Source of the DNA: Ktedonobacteria bacterium brp13
Lineage (GTDB): Bacteria > Chloroflexota > Ktedonobacteria > Ktedonobacterales > Ktedonobacteraceae
NCBI GenBank assembly: GCA_015099395.1
Contig: AP024096.1
Coordinates: 1,178,001 to 1,242,000 of the forward strand
Reading direction: 5' to 3'
Length of the DNA stretch: 64,000 nucleotides
The notes below the pieces were generated by a model. The model searched no databases. It was given only the letters and a program-made list of their open reading frames with translations, and was not told the DNA's origin. The translations under genes and the position numbers were made by a program. Shown piece by piece: positions 1 to 9,568 of this stretch. Position 1 is the stretch's first letter. Every line of letters starts with the position of its first letter.

Positions 1-219
1 CATAGTGTTGAGTATTGCTACAGTGTGCTATGGGATACTTTCTGCTCAACTGCTTGGACGCGCGTCTATTTCGTGGTTATTGACGCTGCACACTTGCTCA
101 TATGTAGTATTTCTGCTACTATCATTCCTAACACAAGAATAGGAGAGCGTGGCAGAGGAGTTCTATGTGGAGGCGTAGATGTGGTGTGTCAGCTCTCTGT
201 CGTGAGGATGAAGTCGGCA

Positions 220-1203
220 ATGTTAAATATCACGGAAGAACAATTGGTCACCCCTATTGCTCTAGATATAGCGTATCAGACGCTATTAGAGCGCTTGCCG
301 GAACGCAGCATCGAGAAGGTTCGTTATCTACCGGGCGGAGGCAGTTTCTCTGTTTTTGCTCTCAATAACGAGATGGTGACGCGTTTCCCCAAGTTTTTGA
401 CCGGACATGAAGAGTTTCAGATCGTAGAGGAGCAATTTCAATTCGAGAAACTTGTCATGAATGCTATTTACTCTTTGCTAGCTCCCCATCAGGTTGCTCG
501 CCCGACTTCTCTGTTATCAGGTCCTAGCCAGAGTTTCCCAGGACCTGTGCTTTGTTATGAGCTTTTCGACGGTACGCCAATCAGTCAACTCTCGCTCGAC
601 CATGCGCAGCAGCGGCATATGGCAGCTTTGTTGGGCGATTTCTTTTCTCGCTTACATAGTATCGATCGTGCGAGACTTGCTGCATTTGGTTTTTTCGATG
701 TAGAGCCTGAGTATCTGAAGCAAGGTTGGTTTGATAGCTTTGAACGCAATCGTCAGACGACTTTTCAGCTTTTAAATGACGAGGAGCGTACCTGGTTTAC
801 CCATCTCTATGAAGATTTTCTCGCGGATGCCACAGCGATGCAGCCGCGTGTAGCGCTCTGTCATGGTGATTGTACTGTTGAAAACGTGATGCTTGCCACT
901 GATCATTCGCATCTCCAGGTGATCGATTGGGATGATATGCAGTTTGATGATCCAGCTAGAGATTTTTGTGAGTGGTTAGGTGATTTCGGTGAAGGCTTTC
1001 TGCATTCGCTACTGGATCACTACACATTGCAAGTCGATCCCTTCTTTGTGCAACGTGCGAAGTTCTATTATTGCCGTATACCGTTGCTCTATTTTGCGAT
1101 GGCGCAACAATATGAGTCTTCGCGTTTCCTCACTTATGCACGCGGAAAATATATGGAGAATCGTGAGAAGTGCCATCAGCAAGGGTGGTTTCGCTGGTCG
1201 TAA
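220..1203 (+). CDS. Aminoglycoside/choline phosphotransferase-family protein
   Basis: Predicted small-molecule kinase of the APH fold, about 327 residues, cytoplasmic. The Brenner-type catalytic motif HGDCTVEN lies near residue 214 and the metal-binding segment IDWDD near residue 235, followed by DPARDF, the usual order in this family. An N-terminal segment rich in Gly and Phe (GGGSFSVF) fits the nucleotide-binding loop. The frame is open upstream to position 25, but that stretch reads like non-coding sequence. I prefer the ATG at 220, which has GAGG at 204-207; the ATG at 208 is the alternative. The gene stands alone and converges on selD. The substrate cannot be told: these proteins act on aminoglycosides, homoserine, choline, sugars and others, so resistance should not be assumed. 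Confidence 0.8.
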   Translation: MLNITEEQLVTPIALDIAYQTLLERLPERSIEKVRYLPGGGSFSVFALNNEMVTRFPKFLTGHEEFQIVEEQFQFEKLVMNAIYSLLAPHQVARPTSLLSGPSQSFPGPVLCYELFDGTPISQLSLDHAQQRHMAALLGDFFSRLHSIDRARLAAFGFFDVEPEYLKQGWFDSFERNRQTTFQLLNDEERTWFTHLYEDFLADATAMQPRVALCHGDCTVENVMLATDHSHLQVIDWDDMQFDDPARDFCEWLGDFGEGFLHSLLDHYTLQVDPFFVQRAKFYYCRIPLLYFAMAQQYESSRFLTYARGKYMENREKCHQQGWFRWS

Positions 1204-1241
1204 ATATGCCATACTGGTTGGCCTGAAGCAGCGTGAATGTC

Positions 1242-1313
1242 TATGCTGGCACAGGCAATAAGAAGTAGAAGTAGAAGTATCTAAAATCTACCTTTCTTGT
1301 ATGTGCCAGCGTA
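1242..1313. terminator. Long-loop inverted repeat between convergent genes
   Basis: TATGCTGGCACA at 1242-1253 pairs with TGTGCCAGCGTA at 1302-1313 (11 Watson-Crick pairs plus one G-U). The 48-nt loop holds a purine-rich AGAAGT repeat. It lies between the convergent phosphotransferase and selD genes, so a bidirectional terminator is plausible. The loop is long and there is no T-run, so the assignment is weak. Confidence 0.3.
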
Positions 1314-1323
1314 TGCTGAGTAG

Positions 1324-2379
1324 TTAACGTACTTCTAAGGTTACAGCTGCTTCATCTGCAACGCGCTCAGTAACTTCACCAATGCGCCAGAATGGAGTGT
1401 CGGTGAGGTCATTGAGGTGTGTGAAGGTAGCAGGATCGACGGCCGCAAAGAGACCACCAGAGGTCTGTGGATCCCAGAGGATGGCCTGATCGATAGGATC
1501 TATGCCTTCTCGAATGTGTACATATGCCTCTAGAAATGACTTATTGCGCTGTGCTCCACCGGGTATGCAGCCTTGCTCGGCGTAGTAGCGTGCGTTCTGA
1601 AGAAGTGGGAATGCTGCAAGGTCGAAGCGCATAGTGGTCAGGCTTTGTAGAGCCATCTCACGAGCATGGCCCATAATACCAAACCCTGTTATATCGGTTG
1701 CAGCGTGGACGCCCGGACCTGCTGCGACTAATGCTTCACTGGCCTGGCGATTGAGCCGTGTCATCGATGTGATGGCTGCCTGGATATCTTTTTCAGCGAC
1801 CAGATTGCGCTTCTGTGCGGTGGTGATCAGACCTGTTCCCAGTGGCTTGCTGAGAATAAGGATATCGCCTGGCTGCGCACCACCCTTGGTCAAAATATGC
1901 TCTGGGTGCACCAGTCCGGTGACAGCGAGTCCATATTTTGGCTCATGGTCGATAATTGTGTGCCCACCTGCAATCGCTCCGCCTGCCTGAGCAACAATCT
2001 CCGCACCTCCCCGCAATACATCGCGTAATATTGAAGATTCCAGGTCATCAGGCCAGGCGACTAGATTGATTGCCATCAGTACTTTTCCGCCCATCGCATA
2101 GACATCACTTAACGCATTGGCTGCGGCAATCGCGCCAAAGCTATAGGGATCGTCTACGACAGGTGGAAAGAAGTCTGCTGTGCTGATCACCGCCTGTTCT
2201 GCGTTTAAACGATAGACAGCTGCATCGTCGATGGCGTCAAGCCCGATAAGCAGATCTAGCGGGACTCCGACCTGCTTGAAGGGACTGACAATCTCTGTTA
2301 AGGTCTGCGCACCCATCTTTGCTGCGCATCCGGCGCTACTGGCGAGCGCCGTCAGACGAATTGGTTGTTGTATGCTCAT
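1324..2379 (-). CDS. selD: Selenide, water dikinase (selenophosphate synthase)
   Basis: Makes selenophosphate from selenide and ATP, the selenium donor for selenocysteine and 2-selenouridine. Length 351 residues is typical. The N-terminal active-site loop reads AGCAAKMG, with Cys18 and Lys21 at the places of the essential Cys17 and Lys20 of the E. coli enzyme; the second, non-essential Cys is Ala. The AIRS-type ATP-binding features follow: DFFPPVVDDPYSFG, GGHTI, and TDITGFGIMGH near residue 230. No selA, selB, tRNA-Sec or mnmH lies in the window, so the use of the product must be encoded elsewhere. The start has a GAGG about 11 nt upstream. It is transcribed divergently from the GT20 gene across a 226-bp promoter region. 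Confidence 0.93.
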   Translation of the reverse strand: MSIQQPIRLTALASSAGCAAKMGAQTLTEIVSPFKQVGVPLDLLIGLDAIDDAAVYRLNAEQAVISTADFFPPVVDDPYSFGAIAAANALSDVYAMGGKVLMAINLVAWPDDLESSILRDVLRGGAEIVAQAGGAIAGGHTIIDHEPKYGLAVTGLVHPEHILTKGGAQPGDILILSKPLGTGLITTAQKRNLVAEKDIQAAITSMTRLNRQASEALVAAGPGVHAATDITGFGIMGHAREMALQSLTTMRFDLAAFPLLQNARYYAEQGCIPGGAQRNKSFLEAYVHIREGIDPIDQAILWDPQTSGGLFAAVDPATFTHLNDLTDTPFWRIGEVTERVADEAAVTLEVR

Positions 2380-2605
2380 ATCGTACCAAACCTCTACATG
2401 AAATCAAGATAAATGACACTATTCTTTTGCTCTATTGTAGTCTTTTCCGCATAAGATATTGCAACTTGTGATGGCTCGACTGGCTTATTTCAGCGACGAA
2501 GGTATATAAAAATCAAGTGTCTTTGTTATTTTGTCTCTCTCCGTGGCTGGCGATACGTGATTTATATACAAAGAAGTGAACAAGTTCTACAGAAAGTTTT
2601 GCCCT

Positions 2606-4150
2606 ATGTCTATTGAAGCAATTACACGACCAAAGACACTGCCACGAACAAAGGCTCAAGATGAAAGCTTATCGTTACGAGCCGATCGTTTTATTATAGC
2701 GACCAACCGCGGACCTGTTGAATATTTCATCAATCAGAGTGGCGAATTGAAGTTTCGCCGAGGTTCTGGCGGAGTTGTGACTGCATTAAGCGGTACGGTA
2801 AACCGCGTGAACTCAACATGGATCGCCCTGGCAATGACTGAGGGTGATAAGCGTGCATTAGAGGATGCTCATGATGGACTGCTGGAGTCACCTGTACGTG
2901 CCATGCACGTTCATTTGCATTATGTTAAAGCTCCAAGGATTATGTACAATAAGTACTACAATATGATGAGTAATCGTGTCCTCTGGTTTACACAACATTA
3001 TTTACTTGAACATTCTGAGGATGCATTTACGTCTGAGAAGTTAGAAGATGCCTGGGATAATGGCTATACGCGTGTGAATGACCTTATTGCAGATGCTATC
3101 TGTGAAGAGGTCACGCGTGATACATCCAAGGCAATAGTGATGCTGCATGACTACCACCTCTACCTTGTGGCGGCAAGAGTACGTGAGCTCCATCCAGATT
3201 TGACGATCCAACAGTTTATTCATATCCCCTGGCCTGAGATCCGCTATTGGGCCTCATCGCTGCCCACTACTATCATGCGCTCGATCTTTGAAGGCTTGCT
3301 TGGTAACGATATTCTGGGTTTTCAGACACGGCATGATGCGAACAATTTTCTCGAAGGCGCACGCGCTTTGTTTGAAGGCGAGGGTGCACAGATCGATACA
3401 GAAGAGCGAGAGATTATCCTGAATGATCGCCGAACGCTTGTCCGTGATTATCCAATCTCGATCTCGGTAGAGGATGAACGTAAAGTTGTACGTAGTCGTC
3501 CAGCACAGCGGGCGCTAGAACAGATTAAGCCACTCTTACTGGACCATAATATTATGCGTGTCGATCGTATCGAGCCAACAAAAAATATTGTGCAAGGCTT
3601 TCAAGCCTATGACATCCTACTAGCGCACCATCCAGATCTGCATGGTAAGGTTACATTTCTGGCTTTCCTTGTACCCTCTCGTATGTCGCTATCGCTGTAT
3701 CGTAGGTATCAAGAGGAAGTGATGAAGACGATAGAGGAGATTAACGAAAAGTATGGTACTAAGGAGTGGACGCCTATTCATTCATTTGTGCAAAACGATC
3801 GCGTCATAGCGCTGACTGCTTTGCAGTATTATGATGTTCTGCTGGTGAATCCGGTCATTGATGGTATGAATCTGGTAGCCAAAGAAGGTCCGGTCGTAAA
3901 TAAGAGCGATGGCGTTTTGATCCTTTCACGTTCTAGCGGAGCATTCCAGCAACTAGAAAAGGCCTCTATCCCCATCTCACCTGCTGACCGCAATGAGACC
4001 GCTGAGGCACTCTATCGAGCACTTATTTTGCCGAAAGAGCAGCGTCATCGGCTGGCTACATTGGCCCGTGAAGAGGTTGAGCACAATAATCTGTATACCT
4101 GGATATCACAACAGATTGACGATATGAACGATGTCCTTGCGCAAAAGTAG
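2606..4150 (+). CDS. otsA: Glycosyltransferase family 20, trehalose-6-phosphate synthase-like
   Basis: About 514 residues with the retaining GT-B fold of GT20 enzymes, which join UDP- or ADP-glucose to a sugar phosphate such as glucose-6-phosphate. Visible landmarks are an N-terminal NRGPVEYF and RGSGGVVTAL (phosphate-binding loop), HDYHLYLVA, FIHIPWPE, RVDRIEPTKN (sugar-nucleotide site) and DGMNLVAKE near the C-terminus. The normal trehalose-6-phosphate synthase segment is FLQIAPPSR; here it is FLAFLVPSR. A GTG at 2576 is in frame, but the ATG at 2606 fits the family N-terminus better. No trehalose-phosphatase (otsB) is adjacent, so a related activity such as glucosylglycerol-phosphate synthesis is possible. 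The gene symbol is by family only. Confidence 0.82.
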   Translation: MSIEAITRPKTLPRTKAQDESLSLRADRFIIATNRGPVEYFINQSGELKFRRGSGGVVTALSGTVNRVNSTWIALAMTEGDKRALEDAHDGLLESPVRAMHVHLHYVKAPRIMYNKYYNMMSNRVLWFTQHYLLEHSEDAFTSEKLEDAWDNGYTRVNDLIADAICEEVTRDTSKAIVMLHDYHLYLVAARVRELHPDLTIQQFIHIPWPEIRYWASSLPTTIMRSIFEGLLGNDILGFQTRHDANNFLEGARALFEGEGAQIDTEEREIILNDRRTLVRDYPISISVEDERKVVRSRPAQRALEQIKPLLLDHNIMRVDRIEPTKNIVQGFQAYDILLAHHPDLHGKVTFLAFLVPSRMSLSLYRRYQEEVMKTIEEINEKYGTKEWTPIHSFVQNDRVIALTALQYYDVLLVNPVIDGMNLVAKEGPVVNKSDGVLILSRSSGAFQQLEKASIPISPADRNETAEALYRALILPKEQRHRLATLAREEVEHNNLYTWISQQIDDMNDVLAQK

Positions 4151-4277
4151 CTGAGGCAAGCACGCGGTAAGATTGGGGTGCTGTGATATATAGCGCTGGT
4201 TTGTTGCTTTCTTAACCTGTAGCGTCTTATCATAGGTGATAGTGAGCGTCGTCTTTTATTTCGAGAAAGAAAGCGCT

Positions 4278-5774
4278 ATGACAACAGTCAACCAGGAACG
4301 TAGTGTTCCTACGGCTACTCCGGTCTTGCCGCCTGGTCCTCGACCATGGCCTGTTTTGGGCAATCTCCTACCATTTCAACGTGATCCACTGAGCTACTTG
4401 CAGTATCTTCAACGTACTTATGGCGATATGGCGACGGTCCATATTGGGCGTATGCCAATGGTCTTTCTCTTCCGACCGGAATATGTACGCTATATTCTGG
4501 TAGAGCAGCCGCGCAAGTTCCGCAATCGTGATGTGGCGCTGGGTGATGATACAACGGCCAGAGAAGGGTTACTGACTATCGATGGCGAGAAGCATCGTCA
4601 GCAGCGACGAGCTGTACAACCGGCCTTTCATAAGAAGCAGGTTGATAGCTACGCCTCCGATATTGTAGCGTATACTCAAGAGCTATTGCTGCGCTGGCAG
4701 GTGGGTGATACCGTCAATATTACCCAGGATATGCAGGCGCTAACCTTGCGTATTGTCTGTAAATGTCTCTTCGATATTGATTTTGCTTCGCAACTGGATA
4801 CGCTGGGTGCGACGTTTAACGACATGCTCGGCACACAGAATGGTATTCTGGATACGCTTTTTAATGTGCGTATCGATAATCCAATCACGTCGTATGGGCG
4901 GCGCAAGAATGCAATGCGCAAGATGAACATGTTGATCTACACGCTGCTCGCACAGCGACGTGCCGAGACCGGCGGCGAACATCACGACGTGCTTTCAATG
5001 CTCTTAGAGGCTGAAGATGGAGAGCAGCCCAATCAGACGCTCTCTGATAAGCAGATCCATGATCATATTCTCACCTTTATTGCAGCTGGTCACGAGACAA
5101 CGGCCATCGCACTCTCCTGGACATTCTACTTACTGGCACGCCACCCTGAGGTGCGTGCAAAGCTACAATCTGAGCTGCATACAGTGCTAGGTGGACGTCC
5201 ACCTACGCTCGAAGACGTCCCAAAGCTGACATATACCGACTGGGTCCTGAGCGAGTCGATGCGTCTGTATCCGCCCGCCTGGTTGCAGGCACGCTTTGCC
5301 ACTGAAGATTTTGAATTGGGCGGAACCTCCTTCTCTGCCGGGACGCGGCTGGTTGTGAGCCAATGGGTCCTGCACCGTTCACCAGACTATTGGGAGCAGC
5401 CCGAGGTGTTTCGTCCTGAGCGCTGGGACCCTGCCAATGGCGATCCAGCACCTCCTGGTGCTTACTTCCCCTTTGGTGGTGGTCCACGGATCTGTATTGG
5501 CATGCCATTCGCCCAGCTCGAAGCACGTCTCGTACTTGCTATGATCATGCAGCGTTTTGATCCGCAGGTGCCCGCAGACTACGAACCTGGCATCCTCCCG
5601 GTTATTACGTTGCGTCCACGTAACCCTTTACGAGCTCGGCTCTTACCTGCGCCGACCGCGAATGCTTCGTCAAACTGGGAGCCGCATATGCTAGCGCCTG
5701 CTCCGCTCGCTATACAAGAGAACAGAGGATGCCGTCCTGCCTTGCTTAACCTGTTGGGTGGGTTGCGTTTGTAA
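4278..5774 (+). CDS. Cytochrome P450
   Basis: Haem-thiolate mono-oxygenase of about 498 residues, soluble and without a membrane anchor. The I-helix oxygen-activation motif AGHETT lies near residue 269, the K-helix ESMRLYPP with its ExxR pair near 320, PERWDP in the meander, and the haem loop PFGGGPRICIGMPFAQLEA with the axial Cys near residue 405. The start at 4278 is preceded by GAGAAAGAAAG. The pattern resembles the class containing CYP102-like and CYP4-like fatty-acid hydroxylases, but the substrate is unknown and no ferredoxin or reductase gene is nearby. A tail of about 45 residues after the usual end (from ARLLPAPT) is Pro- and Ala-rich and probably unstructured. The gene ends 7 bp from the convergent membrane-protein gene. 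Confidence 0.93.
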   Translation: MTTVNQERSVPTATPVLPPGPRPWPVLGNLLPFQRDPLSYLQYLQRTYGDMATVHIGRMPMVFLFRPEYVRYILVEQPRKFRNRDVALGDDTTAREGLLTIDGEKHRQQRRAVQPAFHKKQVDSYASDIVAYTQELLLRWQVGDTVNITQDMQALTLRIVCKCLFDIDFASQLDTLGATFNDMLGTQNGILDTLFNVRIDNPITSYGRRKNAMRKMNMLIYTLLAQRRAETGGEHHDVLSMLLEAEDGEQPNQTLSDKQIHDHILTFIAAGHETTAIALSWTFYLLARHPEVRAKLQSELHTVLGGRPPTLEDVPKLTYTDWVLSESMRLYPPAWLQARFATEDFELGGTSFSAGTRLVVSQWVLHRSPDYWEQPEVFRPERWDPANGDPAPPGAYFPFGGGPRICIGMPFAQLEARLVLAMIMQRFDPQVPADYEPGILPVITLRPRNPLRARLLPAPTANASSNWEPHMLAPAPLAIQENRGCRPALLNLLGGLRL

Positions 5775-5780
5775 TGCTGA

Positions 5781-8120
5781 TTATGGAGATATGCCTATGC
5801 CTTTCCGTATGAATAACGAGATGCCTGTATAGCCGCCTCCGTCTGCTTGCCCGATAGGCTGGCGTTGCCACCACCAGCGCCAGATGCGTTGTGCCGCCAG
5901 TAGCGGGTTAAAGCTGGCGTGCTGCGGCGGATGATCTCCATAGCTGAGCCAGAGTAGGGGGCCGACTCCGCTGTATTGTTGCGTGCAGGGTTGCTGGCAC
6001 GGTGGCGGCATATAGCCCTGGTCCCATTGGTCAAAGAGATGGTAGACATGTATGGCGTAGCTCTGGCTATATTGTTGCTGGATTTGTGCCTTCTGCGTAT
6101 CGCTGGTGAGAATGACGTCGACCTGGTATGGACAGCCGTTGGGAAAGCTATAGCAGACGTTTGGATAGTCGCGCAAGTACCAGATAAGCGGATACGTTGC
6201 ATCCTCAGTGACTCCAATAGTAACCTGATGCAGGCCGTGGTCGCGTTGTGTATCCAGCAGCGCAATTTTTGCCATGATAGTGTTAATGGCTGGTGTGGTC
6301 TGTACATAGATGAGCATCTCATCATTGGCATCAGCTGCATGGATGTAGTTGACTTGAATCACATTGGTGATTGTTGAAATAAGCGTAAGGAGTGCTATAA
6401 AGAGTACCGCTAGCGCACTCCAGACTCTTTTGCTAGCGTGTGCGGGTGCGTGTTCATTTTCTAGCTGTGCATGTTTTGCCAGGAACCAGTGTTGTAGATC
6501 TCTACCTATCTGCTGACAGAGCGTCAGTAGTGTGTTGGTTGCTGGCTCTAGTGCGATGGCAGCCAGCATAAAGAGTGGTAGGAGGATATGTATCGTTAAC
6601 CAGGGCATTTTTTCGCCGGCCCACGAGTAGATACAGAGGTTGCCAACGAACCAGAAGACGAGGAAGAGGCGGAAGCGTGTAGGCTTTAGCAGGCAACGTA
6701 CGATGCCGATCAGTCCAAAGACCACCCCGATCTGTTCGTAGAGCGGTATGAGCAGCAAGTAGTAGTACCATGGTTGTCCACCACGTGCGACAGATTGTTG
6801 TTGCAGCCAGTAGTATAAGCCTTGCCAGGCGCCATCCCCTATCCCTTGCGGAACGTAGGTGAACAGTACAGTGAATAGCATGACAAAGATGAAACTGGCA
6901 CAGACGAGTGCGGAGAACCAATGTTGCCAGGGCATGGTTACGATAGTCGTGAGCCAGGGCTGTCTCTGTGAATCGATATGCCGCTGTATTTTGCTGTGTT
7001 TGTCCGGCATATCCTGATCTTCTAGATGGCTCTCTTTGATTTTGCTACGTATCTCACGCATTAACAGGAAGAAGACAAAGAAAGCCAGCAGTATACCGAG
7101 CCAGGGCAAGATCAGCTCGGTGTTGTACTTGAGTTGAGCGACAAATGTGTCTGCGGTGGGTGTGTTTTGAGGATTGGTGATGAAGGCGGTGAGGAGCTTG
7201 AGCTCGTAAAAAAAGCAGAGCGCAGCTCCTACGAGGACAAGTGTATAGAGCAGGAGGCAAAGTGGAGCGCCAGTGTTGAGTAGCCGAAGCTTGCTGAACG
7301 CGTTGCTCTGGTCTGCATGGAACTTTTCTTGTAGACGTGTCCATGACCAGCGTATTCCTAGTTCCCAGGCGAGGACTGCTCCTAAAAAGCTACCAAAGAC
7401 CGCTATGAGTAGGAATGCCGACTCTTTTGTGGCGTAGGTTAGCATAAAACTACTGGCTGCTAGCAGGAGCCAGCGTCCCTGGTGCGTACGCAGATAGTGT
7501 GCTGTCGCGATTACCAGGAGCAAAGTGAAGCAAGCCATGTAGATGTCTTCGCGTGCAAACCGTGAGTAGTAGATCAAGCTGGGTGATAGCGCCATGAGAA
7601 GACAGGTGAGCCAGGCTCCTACGTTGCTTAACCAGGAGCGTAAGAAGTAGGGCAACATGACGAGAACGGAACCCATCGTCGCGGCTGCTATCCGTACGGT
7701 CGTCGTATTGATACCGTTATCGGCTGCTCCTAGAAATTTACTGATAAGATACACAAATGCTATTGCATGAAACTGAAAAGGGCCATGGGTGATAGGATTA
7801 TAGTGATAACAAGAGCTATTAGAGGCATTGAAGCAAGAAAACCATTGCTGTATATTGTTCTGTAAGAGGATCAGAGCATAATATGCATGCTCGCTCTCAT
7901 CAAAGTGCAGAGGTCGTATGCCCAGATTGTAGAAACGAGTCACTAGCGCTATGATGAAGACCAAGGCATAGGCAGCAATGGCGGACCAGTGTTCGCGGAG
8001 GGGTATCCTGGTCAATATAGTTACCATGCGCATAGGGAAAGGGATCTGTGATTGTGTTTGCAACTGTTTGTGCGTTGCCTCTGGAACAACGTTTGCTGTG
8101 GGACTATTGCTTTGAGACAT
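5781..8120 (-). CDS. Multi-spanning membrane protein, TIGR03663/Agl23-like glycosyltransferase
   Basis: About 779 residues with roughly a dozen hydrophobic segments, of GT-C glycosyltransferase type. After the first membrane helix comes LGIRPLHFDESEHAYYA, where the acidic DE pair matches the catalytic loop of PMT/ArnT-like enzymes and the archaeal/Chloroflexota TIGR03663 group (Agl23-like, associated with lipid-linked sugar flipping). YYSRFAREDIYMA and the GEKMPWLTIH segment are further hallmarks of TIGR03663. A soluble C-terminal half follows the last helices near residue 610. The ATG at 8120 has GGAG six bases upstream; a TTG at 8132 is less likely. Likely role: transfer of sugars from polyprenyl phosphate at the outer face of the membrane. 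The acceptor is unknown. Confidence 0.8.
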   Translation of the reverse strand: MSQSNSPTANVVPEATHKQLQTQSQIPFPMRMVTILTRIPLREHWSAIAAYALVFIIALVTRFYNLGIRPLHFDESEHAYYALILLQNNIQQWFSCFNASNSSCYHYNPITHGPFQFHAIAFVYLISKFLGAADNGINTTTVRIAAATMGSVLVMLPYFLRSWLSNVGAWLTCLLMALSPSLIYYSRFAREDIYMACFTLLLVIATAHYLRTHQGRWLLLAASSFMLTYATKESAFLLIAVFGSFLGAVLAWELGIRWSWTRLQEKFHADQSNAFSKLRLLNTGAPLCLLLYTLVLVGAALCFFYELKLLTAFITNPQNTPTADTFVAQLKYNTELILPWLGILLAFFVFFLLMREIRSKIKESHLEDQDMPDKHSKIQRHIDSQRQPWLTTIVTMPWQHWFSALVCASFIFVMLFTVLFTYVPQGIGDGAWQGLYYWLQQQSVARGGQPWYYYLLLIPLYEQIGVVFGLIGIVRCLLKPTRFRLFLVFWFVGNLCIYSWAGEKMPWLTIHILLPLFMLAAIALEPATNTLLTLCQQIGRDLQHWFLAKHAQLENEHAPAHASKRVWSALAVLFIALLTLISTITNVIQVNYIHAADANDEMLIYVQTTPAINTIMAKIALLDTQRDHGLHQVTIGVTEDATYPLIWYLRDYPNVCYSFPNGCPYQVDVILTSDTQKAQIQQQYSQSYAIHVYHLFDQWDQGYMPPPCQQPCTQQYSGVGPLLWLSYGDHPPQHASFNPLLAAQRIWRWWWQRQPIGQADGGGYTGISLFIRKGIGISP

Positions 8121-8406
8121 GTTTTGCTCCAATCTTATTCCGCCAACCTCTCAACTTTTTCCGTCTCTACTTACTATTTACCAGAGGTTTTACAAAATCA
8201 GGAAAGTTTTGAGTGATTCAGTAAGAATTGGTACTTATGGCATGTGCGAAAGTATTTTTTTCGGCATGAAGAGTACGAGCATGCCAGAGATAGTGGAGAA
8301 GAGATGCGAGGGAGAGCACTGCATCTTCTCCTCCATAGCGGCATACGCGTGTAGCGCCCAAACGCGTATCCTTTTATTTAACGCTGGTAAGACAGTGAAT
8401 TTGTCG

Positions 8407-9306
8407 TTAAATAAACTTATTCGCTACACCAACAATAAGCTTGTTAACATTGCGTAGTTTGAAATACTTCTTTTCACCGATACGTTGCAGCCAGATACTG
8501 CCATTGACACTGTTGAGCTTTTCCTGCTTCCCATCTGTGAAACTTATTGTCATCTCATCGTATGCGGAGAACAGGCCCTTACGCTGCCAGCTTACTGAAT
8601 TGATTTTTGCGTAAGGAAGACTGTGCATGCGATGATCGGTTCCTTTGTAGACTAATTCGTTGGTCATGAAGAAGCCGTTAATCCATTCGTTATCGGTAGT
8701 TTGAATGAGGTCCCAGGTAGGTATTCTGCGCATTGCATTCATAATCCAGGGAGAAGGGCGTTGGGCAAACTGGGGATTTCTGCGGTGTTCAAAGAAGCGT
8801 TGCAACTCAGAGATATAGATCATGCCATCGTCAAAGCTATGGATAGCGCTGATATCGGCCTCTTCCGAGAAAGCAGCCACGGCATAGATATGTAATCGTT
8901 GGAAGCGAGGTTCAATCTGGCCCACATAGTTCTTTAAATGATAAATAAAGTTCTTTGTTTTCTTTAACGGGTTAGGGTGTTCATTCGTAAAGATACCTTC
9001 GCCATAGTTGCCCATCTTTTCTTGAATAATTGTTGAGTCGTCTTTAGGAAATATTTTTCCTTTATAATGTTTGATTTCGATGCAGAAGACATTGCCCTGT
9101 GTATAGACAAGAAAATCTGACTCACGTGTAAAGCCAGGCTTGTTGGGGTGGGGGATAATCGGATTTGCTATCCAGAAAGTTCCTTCTTTCTTGGTAATGA
9201 CTTGAGCGGCATAGTGCTCACCAAAGGCCCCATATTGTGAGCGCTCATCCAGATGAACGTGTGAAAGCGTGTCAATTGCACGCGATAAGCGTTGAAAAAG
9301 CGACAT
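8407..9306 (-). CDS. NERD-domain (nuclease-related) protein
   Basis: About 299 residues. The NERD domain covers roughly residues 20-160: GAFGEHYAAQVI, then ESDFLVYTQGNVFCIEIKHYKGKI, which holds the D..(8-12)..ExK core of the PD-(D/E)xK nuclease fold, and later a conserved PLKKTKNFIYHLKNYV helix. The C-terminal third, from about residue 205, is a beta-rich segment of PH/GRAM appearance (WINGFFMTNELVYKG ... KINSVSWQRKG). NERD proteins are found alone and in mobile or plasmid contexts; their DNA-processing role is inferred from fold. No partner helicase or kinase is adjacent. In the 286-bp gap downstream an 8-bp hairpin (8343-8350/8362-8369) is the only structure seen. Confidence 0.8.
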   Translation of the reverse strand: MSLFQRLSRAIDTLSHVHLDERSQYGAFGEHYAAQVITKKEGTFWIANPIIPHPNKPGFTRESDFLVYTQGNVFCIEIKHYKGKIFPKDDSTIIQEKMGNYGEGIFTNEHPNPLKKTKNFIYHLKNYVGQIEPRFQRLHIYAVAAFSEEADISAIHSFDDGMIYISELQRFFEHRRNPQFAQRPSPWIMNAMRRIPTWDLIQTTDNEWINGFFMTNELVYKGTDHRMHSLPYAKINSVSWQRKGLFSAYDEMTISFTDGKQEKLNSVNGSIWLQRIGEKKYFKLRNVNKLIVGVANKFI

Positions 9307-9452
9307 AGAACAGGCAATCCTTTCCTATTAGTTCTATTTGATTTTTTACTTTCCTTAGTATCGTGATAGTATATCTTATTTCTATTTCATTGTGAATCTT
9401 TTATCACATTTTATTTGATACGCATTCACCAGCATCAGGTTTATCCATATAA

Positions 9453-9499
9453 AATGGAAGTGGGGCAACGAGTATCAAACTCGCTGCCCCACTTCCATT
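9453..9499. terminator. Strong hairpin terminator downstream of cydB
   Basis: A 20-nt arm at 9453-9472 pairs with 9480-9499 (19 of 20 positions) around a 7-nt loop. The core is GGAAGTGGGGCAACGAG. On the minus strand it is followed by ATTTTATATGG and on the plus strand by TTGTTTAG. It lies about 70 bp past the cydB stop codon and should end the cyd transcript. Confidence 0.8.
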
Positions 9500-9568
9500 G
9501 TTTAGTTATTGTTACGATTGTTATGGTTGCAACATTGCAACAATTGTGACTTTCTTGCTGCGCTCGTT

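Noticed and set aside
220..1203. Antibiotic-resistance aminoglycoside phosphotransferase
   Set aside because: The APH fold is clear, but no specific aminoglycoside-enzyme signature is seen; the family is broad, so only a general call is justified.
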